Assembly: GCA_964501335.1 (NCBI GenBank)
Contig: CAZCTC010000094.1
Coordinates: 1 to 28,229 of the forward strand
DNA length: 28,229 bases
Source: CAZCTC01 sp964501335
Lineage (GTDB): Bacteria; Chloroflexota; Anaerolineae; B4-G1; SLSP01
Direction: 5' to 3'
Translations under genes and position numbers: made by a program
In this document: positions 8,402-14,678 of the stretch, piece by piece
Position numbering within the stretch: position 1 is the first letter of the stretch
Layout: each line of letters begins with the position of its first letter
The notes under the pieces: model-generated
Told to the model about the DNA's origin: nothing
What the model saw: the letters and a program-made list of their open reading frames with translations, nothing else
The model's database searches: none

Positions 8402-8427
8402 CGATATCTTTTACGGGAGGAATAACA

Positions 8428-8625
8428 ATGGAACACAGATTTGTCGACCCCGTCTGTGGGATGGAAGTCAATCCCCAAACGGCTTCTGAAAGAGTCGAGT
8501 ACAAAGGCGAAGCGATTTTCTTCTGCAGCAAAGAGTGTCGGGAAAAGTTCGAAAAGAACCCCGCGCAATACATGAAAGTCCGGGAACAACCTCCCCGGCA
8601 CGAAAAAGAAAAGACCGAACGCTAA
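8428..8625 (+). CDS. YHS-domain small protein
   Basis: The 65-residue protein is almost entirely one YHS domain: DPVCGMEV at the start, then YKGEAIFFCSKECREKFEKN and PAQY. Cys10, Cys33 and Cys37 are the conserved cysteines expected to bind a metal. YHS domains occur fused to copper and heavy-metal P-type ATPases, mercury-handling proteins and some oxygenases, where they are thought to hold or deliver metal ions. Here the domain stands alone with a charged C-terminal tail (about 52-65, Lys/Glu/Arg-rich). The start is well supported by GGGAGGAATAAC before ATG. A strong hairpin follows at 8641, so it is a single-gene unit. No metal transporter gene is adjacent. Confidence 0.9.
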   Translation: MEHRFVDPVCGMEVNPQTASERVEYKGEAIFFCSKECREKFEKNPAQYMKVREQPPRHEKEKTER

Positions 8626-8640
8626 CCCGCCCCAACTCTT

Positions 8641-8678
8641 CTATCCCCCATTTTCCTGCATAGGAAAATGGGGGATAG
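8641..8678 (+). terminator. Terminator hairpin after the YHS gene
   Basis: A perfect 17-bp stem (8641-8657 with 8662-8678) has a 4-nt loop GCAT and is followed by TTTATCTCTT. It starts 15 bp after the YHS stop. The U-tract is short and interrupted. Confidence 0.75.
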
Positions 8679-8701
8679 TTTATCTCTTCCATCTTCCAAT
8701 C

Positions 8702-8730
8702 TTGTAATCCTGCCCTTCTCAGAGTAAAAT
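8702..8730 (+). promoter_or_regulatory. Candidate sigma70 promoter for the ASH-domain gene
   Basis: TTGTAA (8702-8707) and TAAAAT (8725-8730) are separated by 17 bp, about 28 bp upstream of the first ATG. Downstream of the YHS terminator this is the only plausible promoter seen. Confidence 0.5.
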
Positions 8731-8757
8731 AGCCCCTGAAAACTATAAACAGAGGAT

Positions 8758-9231
8758 ATGATGAGTAGAAATCAAATTAACATTACCCCCACCGTCAAAA
8801 AATCGGCCACGGCGGAAAACGTCCGCAGATACTGGTCGATCGTCGTGCTTTTCATTATGCTGGCCCCTACCATCCTGGGACTATTTGAATACAACAGCGG
8901 CAACACGCAACAAACCATCCCTAATTTAATCGTCTCCGAAGCCATCTATGACTTCGGCCTGATCCCGGCTGACGCCCCTGTCGTCCACAATTTCACCTTA
9001 TGGAACACCGGCACCGCCGATCTGACCCTGACCAATCCCACCGCCAACGCCGCCGACACCAGCGTAATCCTCGCCAATACTACCATTCCAGCCAATGGAG
9101 ACGGCAGCCTTGAAGTCACCTTCGATCCTCAAGGACAGAGCGGTCAGATAACCCGCATCATCAACTTCACCACCAACGACCCGGCCCGCCCCACCGTCGA
9201 TCTCCGCATCACCGCGGTCATCACCCCGTAA
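8758..9231 (+). CDS. Membrane-anchored ASH/DUF1573-domain protein
   Basis: The 157-residue protein has one membrane segment at about 26-45 (WSIVVLFIMLAPTILGLF) followed by an outside domain of the DUF1573/ASH immunoglobulin-like type. The domain shows the usual pattern YDFGLIPADAPVVHNFTLWN, GTADLTLTN, a middle strand IPANGDGSLEVTFDP and the ending NFTTNDPARPTVDLRITAVI. Such domains are beta-sandwich modules in surface or periplasmic proteins and have no known catalytic role. There are two adjacent ATG codons. AGAGG at 8751 is only 2 nt from the first and 5 nt from the second (8761), so the true start may be the second. It lacks the conserved cysteines of a thioredoxin-type partner. Confidence 0.75.
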   Translation: MMSRNQINITPTVKKSATAENVRRYWSIVVLFIMLAPTILGLFEYNSGNTQQTIPNLIVSEAIYDFGLIPADAPVVHNFTLWNTGTADLTLTNPTANAADTSVILANTTIPANGDGSLEVTFDPQGQSGQITRIINFTTNDPARPTVDLRITAVITP

Positions 9232-9267
9232 AACAAAACCCCATCTCTCCCCAAAATAGGAAAAAAA

Positions 9268-9378
9268 TTTAACGCAGAGACGCAAAGAAGCAAAGACGCA
9301 GAGTCAACTATATTCTTCTCTGCGTCTCTCTGCGATCTCCCCGTCTCTGCGTTAAAATATGGATCTCTGCGTTAAAAT
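9268..9378. repeat. Inverted GCAGAGACG repeat before the DinB-like gene
   Basis: TTTAACGCAGAGACG (9268-9282) is the exact reverse complement of 9342-9356. A third half-copy (CTCTGCGTTAAAAT) lies at 9365-9378. Between them are more CTCTGCG-type units, similar to the repeats at 2353-2585. The block fills most of the space between two genes and runs up to about 35 bp before the DinB-like ATG. Confidence 0.7.
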
Positions 9379-9414
9379 CTTTATCTGATTCTCATCCTGT
9401 TTGGAGGCTCCCCC

Positions 9415-10095
9415 ATGGACACATTGGAATCCTGGCGCAAACACTGTATGGCCCAACAGACCGAACTCCGCACCGCCCTCACCGAAGGGACCGATCATGC
9501 CCGGGCCATCCAACTCTTCCTCGATCAACACGCCCTGCTCCACTCCGCCCGCATGGACACCGGCACCCCCTGGTCCTTTGAAGACGAAATCTTCGACGGC
9601 CTCACCCCAGAGCAGGCCTGCCGGCTCTCGCCCCACGGTGAAAGCTCCATCGCCTGGATCATCTGGCACCTCGCCCGCTGCGAAGATCTCACCATGAACC
9701 TCCTGGTCGCCGGCACTCCCCAACTCCTTCTGCAAGACGGCTGGCTGAAAAAAACCGGCTCCCCCGTCCGCGACACCGGCAACGCCATGGATCAACAGGC
9801 CGTCATTGCCTTTAACCAGGCCGTGGATATCGAAGCCCTGCGGGATTATCGCGCCGCCGTCGGCCGCCGCACCCGTGAAATCGCCCGCCGGCTGCAACCC
9901 CACGACATGAAACGCAAACCCACGCCCGCCGCACTTCAACAGATCATCGACGAAGGCGGCGTCGTCGAAGCCGCCCACAGCCTCATCGACTACTGGAGCA
10001 ACCGCACCGTCACTGGCCTGCTGCTCATGCCCCCCACCCGCCATCTCATCGTCCACCTCAACGAAGCACTCCAACTCAAAAAGAAGTTCAAATAA
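9415..10095 (+). CDS. DinB-superfamily-like protein
   Basis: The 226-residue soluble helical protein resembles the DinB/YfiT fold: an N-terminal helical segment, the motif SSIAWIIWHLARCEDLTMNL with a candidate metal-binding His, and a C-terminal TRHLIVHLNEAL with two more His residues. DinB-fold proteins often bind a metal through three His and include thiol-dependent transferases, but most are uncharacterised, so no reaction is assigned. TTGGAGGCTCCCCC before the ATG supports the start. It converges on the eight-gene minus operon, separated by a hairpin and the tandem repeat with the N gap. The family assignment rests on motif layout and is moderate. Confidence 0.6.
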   Translation: MDTLESWRKHCMAQQTELRTALTEGTDHARAIQLFLDQHALLHSARMDTGTPWSFEDEIFDGLTPEQACRLSPHGESSIAWIIWHLARCEDLTMNLLVAGTPQLLLQDGWLKKTGSPVRDTGNAMDQQAVIAFNQAVDIEALRDYRAAVGRRTREIARRLQPHDMKRKPTPAALQQIIDEGGVVEAAHSLIDYWSNRTVTGLLLMPPTRHLIVHLNEALQLKKKFK

Positions 10096-10100
10096 TTTTT

Positions 10101-10138
10101 TATGTTTTCGCGGGCTTCAGAAAGCCCGCCAAAACATA
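10101..10138. repeat. TCAGAA-loop hairpin, copy 3
   Basis: Arms 10101-10116 and 10123-10138 pair over 16 positions with one C-C mismatch, around TCAGAA. The stem is CGGGCT/AGCCCG. The following GGCCTTTTCCAGA matches other copies. It lies 6 bp after the DinB-like stop and between convergent genes, so it could act as a terminator. Confidence 0.7.
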
Positions 10139-10485
10139 GGCCTTTTCCAGATCCGTCCCGGCGACGCCCACATTCCCCCTNNNNNNNNNNNNNNNNNNNN
10201 NNNNNNNNNNNNNNNNNNNNNNNNNNNNNNNNNNNNNNNNNNNNNNNNNNNNNNNNNNNNNNNNNNNNNNNNNNNNNNNNATCCTTATCGTTCATTGGGG
10301 GAAGGAGGGGGTCAGGGGGAGGATGAGGGCCAACCGCCAAAACATAGGCCTTTTCCAGATCCGTCCCGGCGACGCCCACATTCCCCCTCCTTCCCCCACA
10401 GAGCAGCCATCGTTCGGGCACCAAAAGCCTATCCTTATCGTTCATTGGGGGAAGGAGGGGGTCAGGGGGAGGATGAGGGCCAACC
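10126..10485. repeat. Tandem repeat of about 150 bp interrupted by the assembly gap
   Basis: The block starting CCGCCAAAACATAGGCC at 10126 starts again at 10334. The ending GGATGAGGGCCAACC at 10321-10335 recurs at 10471-10485, exactly 150 bp later. Each unit contains an inverted pair CCCCCTCCTTCCCCCA and TGGGGGAAGGAGGGGG, so it can form a long hairpin. The left half of unit 1 precedes the N run and its right half follows it. A minus-strand open frame runs through the units and repeats the peptide VGPHPPPDPLLPPMNDK, but it crosses the gap and has no coding support. Confidence 0.85.
10181..10280. other. Assembly gap of 100 N
   Basis: The run is exactly 100 N, typical of a default spacer. In the intact second unit the matching stretch between CATTCCCCCT and ATCCTTATCG is 42 bases, so the true missing length is probably 42 or 42 plus multiples of 150. 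Confidence 0.95.
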
Positions 10486-10502
10486 ACCCCCGTTTTACAA
10501 AA

Positions 10503-10533
10503 TTCGCGCGCCCTGCCTTGCAGAGCGCGCGAA
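10503..10533. repeat. Short GC palindrome downstream of the receiver-roadblock gene
   Basis: TTCGCGCGC (10503-10511) pairs with GCGCGCGAA (10525-10533) across a 13-nt loop. It lies 31 bp beyond the stop of the last gene of the minus operon and may be its terminator or another degenerate repeat copy. Confidence 0.4.
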
Positions 10534-10564
10534 CCAGTCTTCCTATCTTCCAGACTTCCAGTCC

Positions 10565-11551
10565 CTATCCCCCCCAGAGATCCGCCAGCTGCGCGTCGAG
10601 CTGATCCAGGAAATCATCGCCCAACACACCGCTCTCCTTAAGGCTGTCCAGAGAAAAGACCGGCGTCGGCTCGATCTCCATCGCGGTCGATCCCGGAGTC
10701 GGCTCAGAACGCCCCACCGCCGGCTCGACCGGTCTGGCCGGCGAAGTCGGCGCCCCCGTCCGCACAAAGAGCTGCTGCAACCTCGGCAATGCCTCCTTGG
10801 TATAGAACAACACCACGCCCGTCTTCACCTCCCGACCGAAAACCAGCAGCAGCAGCACCTCAGCGGTCACCTGCGCATAATAGGCTCCGTAGGACTCTCC
10901 CTCGTGATAGTTGATCTGGAAAGCGTGCTGCTCGCCCAGCAACGACGCCACCCCGGCCGTCGCCGCAAAGCTGCCGGCCAACAGCGCCGCCAGCGCGCTC
11001 AGATTCAACTCATCGATCATCCCCTTTGCCACAATCACCGAGCCGTTCGATTCCACCAGCAGAGCCACGCGGGCCCCACTGTCGGCGCGCAACGTCGCCA
11101 GAATCCGCTCGGCCTCCTCCAGCTGAGTCACCCCCAGCTGATAACCGATCCCATGCTCTCCCCCCGGCGGCAGCGATTGCCGGTAACGTTTGATCTCCCG
11201 GCGCACAATCACCAGCAGTTCATCAGGAGCATAGGGCTTGGGCACGAAATCGTTCACCCCGCCCCGCAGCGCCCGCACCACCGTGTCCATCGAGCCGTGG
11301 CCGCTGACCATCACCACGGGCGTGTTCGGCGTCCGCTGTTTGATCTCTGCCAGCAGCTCCAACCCGTCCATCCCCGGCATCTGAAAATCCGTCAGGATCA
11401 AATCCCAACGCCGGGTAGGTAACAATCGCAGCGCATCTTCCGCCGTCCCGGCACCTTCCGCGGCAAAACCCTGCCGGTTCAACAAAATGCGCAGGCCCTC
11501 CCGGTCAATCGTCTCATCTTCTACGATCAAAACATTCGGTCGTTCATCCAT
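10565..11551 (-). CDS. Response regulator receiver fused to a roadblock/LC7-like domain
   Basis: The 328-residue protein has an N-terminal receiver with intact chemistry: the E11-D12 pair, phospho-acceptor Asp55 (LILTDFQMPGMDG) and Lys105 (FVPKPYAPDEL). A second domain (about 140-260) has the roadblock/LC7-like pattern (GARVALLVESNGSVIVAKG, LNLSALAALLAGSFAAT, AYYAQVTAEVLLLLVFG). A Pro-rich C-terminal tail has no DNA-binding domain, so output is probably by protein contact with the MglA-like GTPase or the other roadblock proteins. It is the last gene of the eight-gene operon and starts 6 bp after the ODP-like gene. There is no clear ribosome binding site, which suggests translational coupling. 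It is the only complete receiver in the window and thus the best substrate for the operon's histidine kinase. Confidence 0.85.
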   Translation of the reverse strand: MDERPNVLIVEDETIDREGLRILLNRQGFAAEGAGTAEDALRLLPTRRWDLILTDFQMPGMDGLELLAEIKQRTPNTPVVMVSGHGSMDTVVRALRGGVNDFVPKPYAPDELLVIVRREIKRYRQSLPPGGEHGIGYQLGVTQLEEAERILATLRADSGARVALLVESNGSVIVAKGMIDELNLSALAALLAGSFAATAGVASLLGEQHAFQINYHEGESYGAYYAQVTAEVLLLLVFGREVKTGVVLFYTKEALPRLQQLFVRTGAPTSPARPVEPAVGRSEPTPGSTAMEIEPTPVFSLDSLKESGVLGDDFLDQLDAQLADLWGG

Positions 11552-11557
11552 AGCGCT

Positions 11558-12310
11558 TTACGGTAGCTGATAAGCCCCCCCTATCAGATCGATGCCGCAG
11601 GGCAACGTCTCAATCCAGGAAATGAACTGCTGCACGATCTCCGGCCCCTTCATCATCGCCCCATGCTGAGGCGCAATCGTCTGGATATCAAGAGTCCGGA
11701 CCATCGCCGCCCATTTCTTCAATACCGCGCCCGAAGGCATATAGCGTTGATGGAATCCTTTCATGTACTGGATGTGATCGTCGAAATTCTGCACCACGGT
11801 GTAAGTCTGCCCCAACGACGCCCCCAGATCTCCAGAATACAAAATCTTGGAAACCGGATCGTAAATCTGGAAATTGCCCGGAGAATGCATAAAATGGGCC
11901 GGCAACAGAATCAACTCACTCCCGCCCAGATCCAACCGCATCCCTTTATCGGGAATCGGCATGATACGATCCCCAAAAGCATCGTCCACCCCAAAGTGGG
12001 CCACAAACCGCACCCACACCCGCGGGATCAACGCCCGCGCATTGGTCATCATCATCCACCCATTGGCCGCCGCCACAATATCCGGATCCTGGTGCGAAAA
12101 GAAAAGGTAATCCAGATTTCCTGTCGCCATCACCGCCCCCAACTCCGCCAGCAGCATCGAATAAATCTTATGGCCGCCGGGATCCAGCAAAATCCCCCGT
12201 CCCCGATGCAGAATCACATGCTGATTGGCCTGCACCATCTGGCCGGAAGAAAAATCCTCCATCAAAATGTTCCGATGTTCCGCATTTTCAAACAACACTT
12301 GCGCCGGCAT
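11558..12310 (-). CDS. Diiron metallo-beta-lactamase-fold protein (ODP / flavodiiron-type O2 sensor)
   Basis: The 250-residue protein matches the lactamase-like half of flavodiiron proteins without a flavodoxin domain. Candidate iron ligands are in order: His73, Asp75 and Asp77 in SHQDPDIV (HxDxD in place of the usual HxExD), His142 in MHSPGNF, Asp161 in YSGDLGA and His216 in PQHGAM. Stand-alone proteins of this type (ODP) bind O2 at a diiron centre and serve as sensors in signalling proteins, while full flavodiiron enzymes reduce O2 or NO. With no FMN domain here, sensing is the better guess. AAAGGAGG precedes the ATG. It follows the protoglobin gene by 69 bp and is followed closely by the receiver-roadblock gene. 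A hydrolase role is unlikely because the zinc motif HxHxDH is missing. Confidence 0.82.
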   Translation of the reverse strand: MPAQVLFENAEHRNILMEDFSSGQMVQANQHVILHRGRGILLDPGGHKIYSMLLAELGAVMATGNLDYLFFSHQDPDIVAAANGWMMMTNARALIPRVWVRFVAHFGVDDAFGDRIMPIPDKGMRLDLGGSELILLPAHFMHSPGNFQIYDPVSKILYSGDLGASLGQTYTVVQNFDDHIQYMKGFHQRYMPSGAVLKKWAAMVRTLDIQTIAPQHGAMMKGPEIVQQFISWIETLPCGIDLIGGAYQLP

Positions 12311-12379
12311 AGAAGCCTCCTTTACCCCAAACCGCCCCGCGCCACCCGGCCTGCATCCAGTACCGGCCGGCCCACACTA

Positions 12380-12931
12380 TCAACCAAACAAGCCCGACAT
12401 CAAATTCTCAAAAAGCTGCGGGCTGAATCCCGTCACTTCCAGGAATTGCTGCACCCGATGGTCGTCGTACGATTGCAGCATAATATTCAGGTCCAGATCC
12501 ATCACTTGGTTCAAAGCCCGCTGCCGGGCCTCTCGCTGTGGATCGCTCCCGTATTCAGCCTCGATAATCTCCCGGGCCGCCACACTCCGACAATAGGCCA
12601 TCGCCGCCACCACAAACCGCGGCTCCAACCCCACCTCTACATGCCGCTTGCCAATCTGATAGCGTCGCTGAAAATAGGCCTCGCCATATTCCACATCGGC
12701 CAGGCTCACCAGCCAGCGCGCCAGATGGCCCCGGAGCGCTTCCACCCGCCCCGGTTGGGCATGCAAAATCTCCCGCGTCCGCTCAAACTTCTCCAGCTGA
12801 TCGTAAAAAGCAACTACAATCGCCGGAGCGTGTTTCTCCAACGCCGGGCGCATCTCTCCCATCAACCGCCGGCTCTCCTCATCGAGCGAGGCCATCCGCT
12901 TCATCTCATCCATCTGAAATGGCGTGTTCAT
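12380..12931 (-). CDS. Stand-alone protoglobin-domain heme sensor
   Basis: The 183-residue protein is a single globin of the protoglobin / globin-coupled-sensor class. The proximal heme His is His97 in YQIGKRHVEVGLEP, the usual signature of this class. Phe42-Tyr43 (VAFYDQL) lie where the distal B-helix Tyr that contacts bound O2 is expected. The length is that of the globin alone; no methyl-accepting, GGDEF or kinase domain is attached. It may report O2, NO or CO to a partner protein, most likely one encoded beside it. AGGGAGTG precedes ATG. It starts 10 bp after the DUF4388-roadblock gene, in the same operon. Confidence 0.85.
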   Translation of the reverse strand: MNTPFQMDEMKRMASLDEESRRLMGEMRPALEKHAPAIVVAFYDQLEKFERTREILHAQPGRVEALRGHLARWLVSLADVEYGEAYFQRRYQIGKRHVEVGLEPRFVVAAMAYCRSVAAREIIEAEYGSDPQREARQRALNQVMDLDLNIMLQSYDDHRVQQFLEVTGFSPQLFENLMSGLFG

Positions 12932-12941
12932 GGATCACTCC

Positions 12942-13670
12942 CTACCCTAAAAGCTCGGCAATCGTCTGAGCGCCTTCCCGGACTTCCAAAAAGACCATCC
13001 CCAGATTGACATTCTTGCCCGTCAACGCCACAAAGAGCGCATTCTTCCCCGCCGGCGTGATGATAATATTGCCGTCGCTTCCCTGAATCAACGTCTGCTC
13101 AAACTGCCCACGATCCATTTGCCCCACCGACCGCCCCGACAAACTGAGCAGGGCCGCAGCTACCGCCCCGACCCGCGCCTGATCCGTCTTAGGAGGCAAC
13201 TCCGCATCCATAATCAACCCATCAGGACTGACCACCGCAACCCCTTTGATATCTCCAGAGTTCTGGACAATCCCGTGCAAAACGCTCGATAATTTTTCCC
13301 GCCGTGTTTCTCCCGCCATTGCCGTAGCCTCCTTGTCGCTGCCCGAAGATTGCATCATCTGCCGATTTTCATCCAGTTGTCGCAACCCTTCCATTAATAA
13401 CACCGACCAGGGCAACTGGATCGTCCGCGTCGGAGCCGCCACATCCGCCTCGACGACAAACTGCCCCGTCTCCCAGGTCAGCAATCGATAAAAAGCCTTC
13501 TCACCCTGCACCCCACCGGCTTCCGCATGGATCACCTCACCGCCGGCAAAATAAACATAGGCGGTCGCTTTATCCCGCTCGATCACCAATCGCGCCTGCT
13601 GGCCCGATTGACAGCTCAATTGCACAATATCCGCCAGGCTGAGATCCGTCAAATTGCCTTTGAGTGTCAT
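12942..13670 (-). CDS. DUF4388 (PATAN-like) plus roadblock/LC7 protein
   Basis: The 242-residue protein begins with a DUF4388 domain (MTLKGNLTDLSLADIVQLSC, then YVYFAGGEVIHAEAG and GEKAFYRLLTWETGQFVVE, about 1-95). A C-terminal roadblock domain follows (about 125-240; IKGVAVVSPDGLIMDAELP, AAALLSLSGRSVGQMD, IIITPAGKNALFVALTG). DUF4388 domains are found in bacterial two-component and gliding-related adaptor proteins; roadblock domains bind Ras-like GTPases, as MglB binds MglA. It is probably an adaptor linking another signal to the GTPase. The two domains are joined by a short polar linker (about 100-120). It starts 21 bp after the single-domain roadblock gene. Confidence 0.85.
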   Translation of the reverse strand: MTLKGNLTDLSLADIVQLSCQSGQQARLVIERDKATAYVYFAGGEVIHAEAGGVQGEKAFYRLLTWETGQFVVEADVAAPTRTIQLPWSVLLMEGLRQLDENRQMMQSSGSDKEATAMAGETRREKLSSVLHGIVQNSGDIKGVAVVSPDGLIMDAELPPKTDQARVGAVAAALLSLSGRSVGQMDRGQFEQTLIQGSDGNIIITPAGKNALFVALTGKNVNLGMVFLEVREGAQTIAELLG

Positions 13671-13691
13671 TCTTTGCCGTCCCTCGAACGT

Positions 13692-14063
13692 CTATGCCCG
13701 CTGAAAGCTCCAGGACTCCTGGACCTGTCGGATCGCCCGGCTCGTCGCCGGCCAGTAAGCCTCATTGGGCTGGATTACCACGGCCAGAATCAGGGTCTGC
13801 TGGCCCGCCGTAAACTGCCGACAGAGAATGCCCTGCTTCACCTCATCGTAAAGCATAATCATGTCGCTCATTCCGCCCATCTCCAACCGCCGCCCGGCCT
13901 GATAGCCCAACCGTAAAATCTCTCCCACCAGTGCCGCCAGCGATTGCGCCTGACTCAAATCTCCGGCCGCCGCCAGCGAAAGCCCCGTGTTGTCGGTCAA
14001 TACCACCGTACTGAATCCCGGCTCCTGGCTGAGTTCTTCGATCAAATTTTGGATTTGTTTCAT
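13692..14063 (-). CDS. Roadblock/LC7 protein, MglB-like
   Basis: The 123-residue single-domain protein has a roadblock pattern: FSTVVLTDNTGLSLAAAGD, QSLAALVGEILRLGYQAGR, and MIMLYDEVKQGILCRQF followed by LILAVVIQPN. The ATG overlaps the stop of the GTPase gene by four bases (ATGA), a sign of translational coupling and of fixed ratio. MglB-type roadblock dimers stimulate the GTPase of MglA, so it is the best candidate GTPase-activating partner here. It is a little shorter than most MglB proteins and lacks their C-terminal tail. Confidence 0.85.
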   Translation of the reverse strand: MKQIQNLIEELSQEPGFSTVVLTDNTGLSLAAAGDLSQAQSLAALVGEILRLGYQAGRRLEMGGMSDMIMLYDEVKQGILCRQFTAGQQTLILAVVIQPNEAYWPATSRAIRQVQESWSFQRA

Positions 14064-14671
14064 GCCGCCTCCTGTTTCACACCGGCCCGCAGCTGCTTCT
14101 GCACATCCGCCATCACCAACCGCAGGATCATCTGCAAAGTTTGCTGAACCCCCTCCCCGCGGATGGCACTGGCTTCACAGGCGGGAAAAGCCTCCGCTCC
14201 CAAGGCCGTCCGAAGCTCGGTCACCGGCAACGCATCGCTCAGATCTCGCTTGTTGTACTGAACCACCACGGGAATACTCTGCACGGTACGGCCCAATCGC
14301 CCCAAATGTTTGCCCATATCCTGCCAGGAGGCCAGATTGTCTTCCAACCGGCCGCCCTGCGAATCCACCACAAACACCAACCCATCTGCCCGCCGCAGCA
14401 CCATCTCCCGCGTGGCTTCGTAATAGATCTGGCCCGGCACCGTATACAATCCAAATTTCGGTTTCAGGCCTCCGATCGCGCCCAGCTCCAGCTGCAAAAA
14501 ATCGAAAAAGAGCGTCCGATCCTCTTTGGTGTTCAGCGTAAACAATTCACTGCGTTGCGTGGCATTGGTACGGGCATGGATCTGTTCCAGATTGGTCGTC
14601 TTACCGCTCAAGGCCGGCCCGTAATAGACCACATTCAAATTCAATTCTCGATTTTTCCAGTTGATAAACAT
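14060..14671 (-). CDS. MglA-like small Ras-family GTPase
   Basis: The 203-residue protein has the hallmarks of bacterial MglA GTPases: start MFINWKNREL, P-loop YYGPALSGKTTN (Gly18 to Thr26), the switch region DRTLFFDFLQLEL, the TVPGQIYYEATREMVLRRADG segment in two parts (TVPGQ, then EATREMVL), strand VFVVDSQ and guanine motif NKRD (140-143). ATG at 14671 is chosen because it gives the family N-terminus and follows GAGGGG; the frame extends upstream but would overlap the kinase gene. The GTPase is probably the central switch of the operon: GTP-bound when active and turned off by a roadblock partner. MglA is known for polarity and gliding control in Myxococcus, but no such genes are adjacent, so the output here is open. 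Confidence 0.93.
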   Translation of the reverse strand: MFINWKNRELNLNVVYYGPALSGKTTNLEQIHARTNATQRSELFTLNTKEDRTLFFDFLQLELGAIGGLKPKFGLYTVPGQIYYEATREMVLRRADGLVFVVDSQGGRLEDNLASWQDMGKHLGRLGRTVQSIPVVVQYNKRDLSDALPVTELRTALGAEAFPACEASAIRGEGVQQTLQMILRLVMADVQKQLRAGVKQEAA

Positions 14672-14678
14672 AGTCCCC

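Noticed and set aside
9268..9378. Possible structured RNA or riboswitch before the DinB-like gene
   Set aside because: The same CTCTGCG-type sequence recurs at 2353-2585 away from such a gene, so it is a dispersed repeat.
10126..10485. Possible CRISPR array
   Set aside because: The 150-bp units are directly adjacent, with no regular spacers and no cas genes nearby.
9990..10487. Minus-strand open frame across the N gap with a repeated VGPHPPPDPLLPPMNDK peptide
   Set aside because: It is the translation of a tandem non-coding repeat and depends on an unsequenced stretch.
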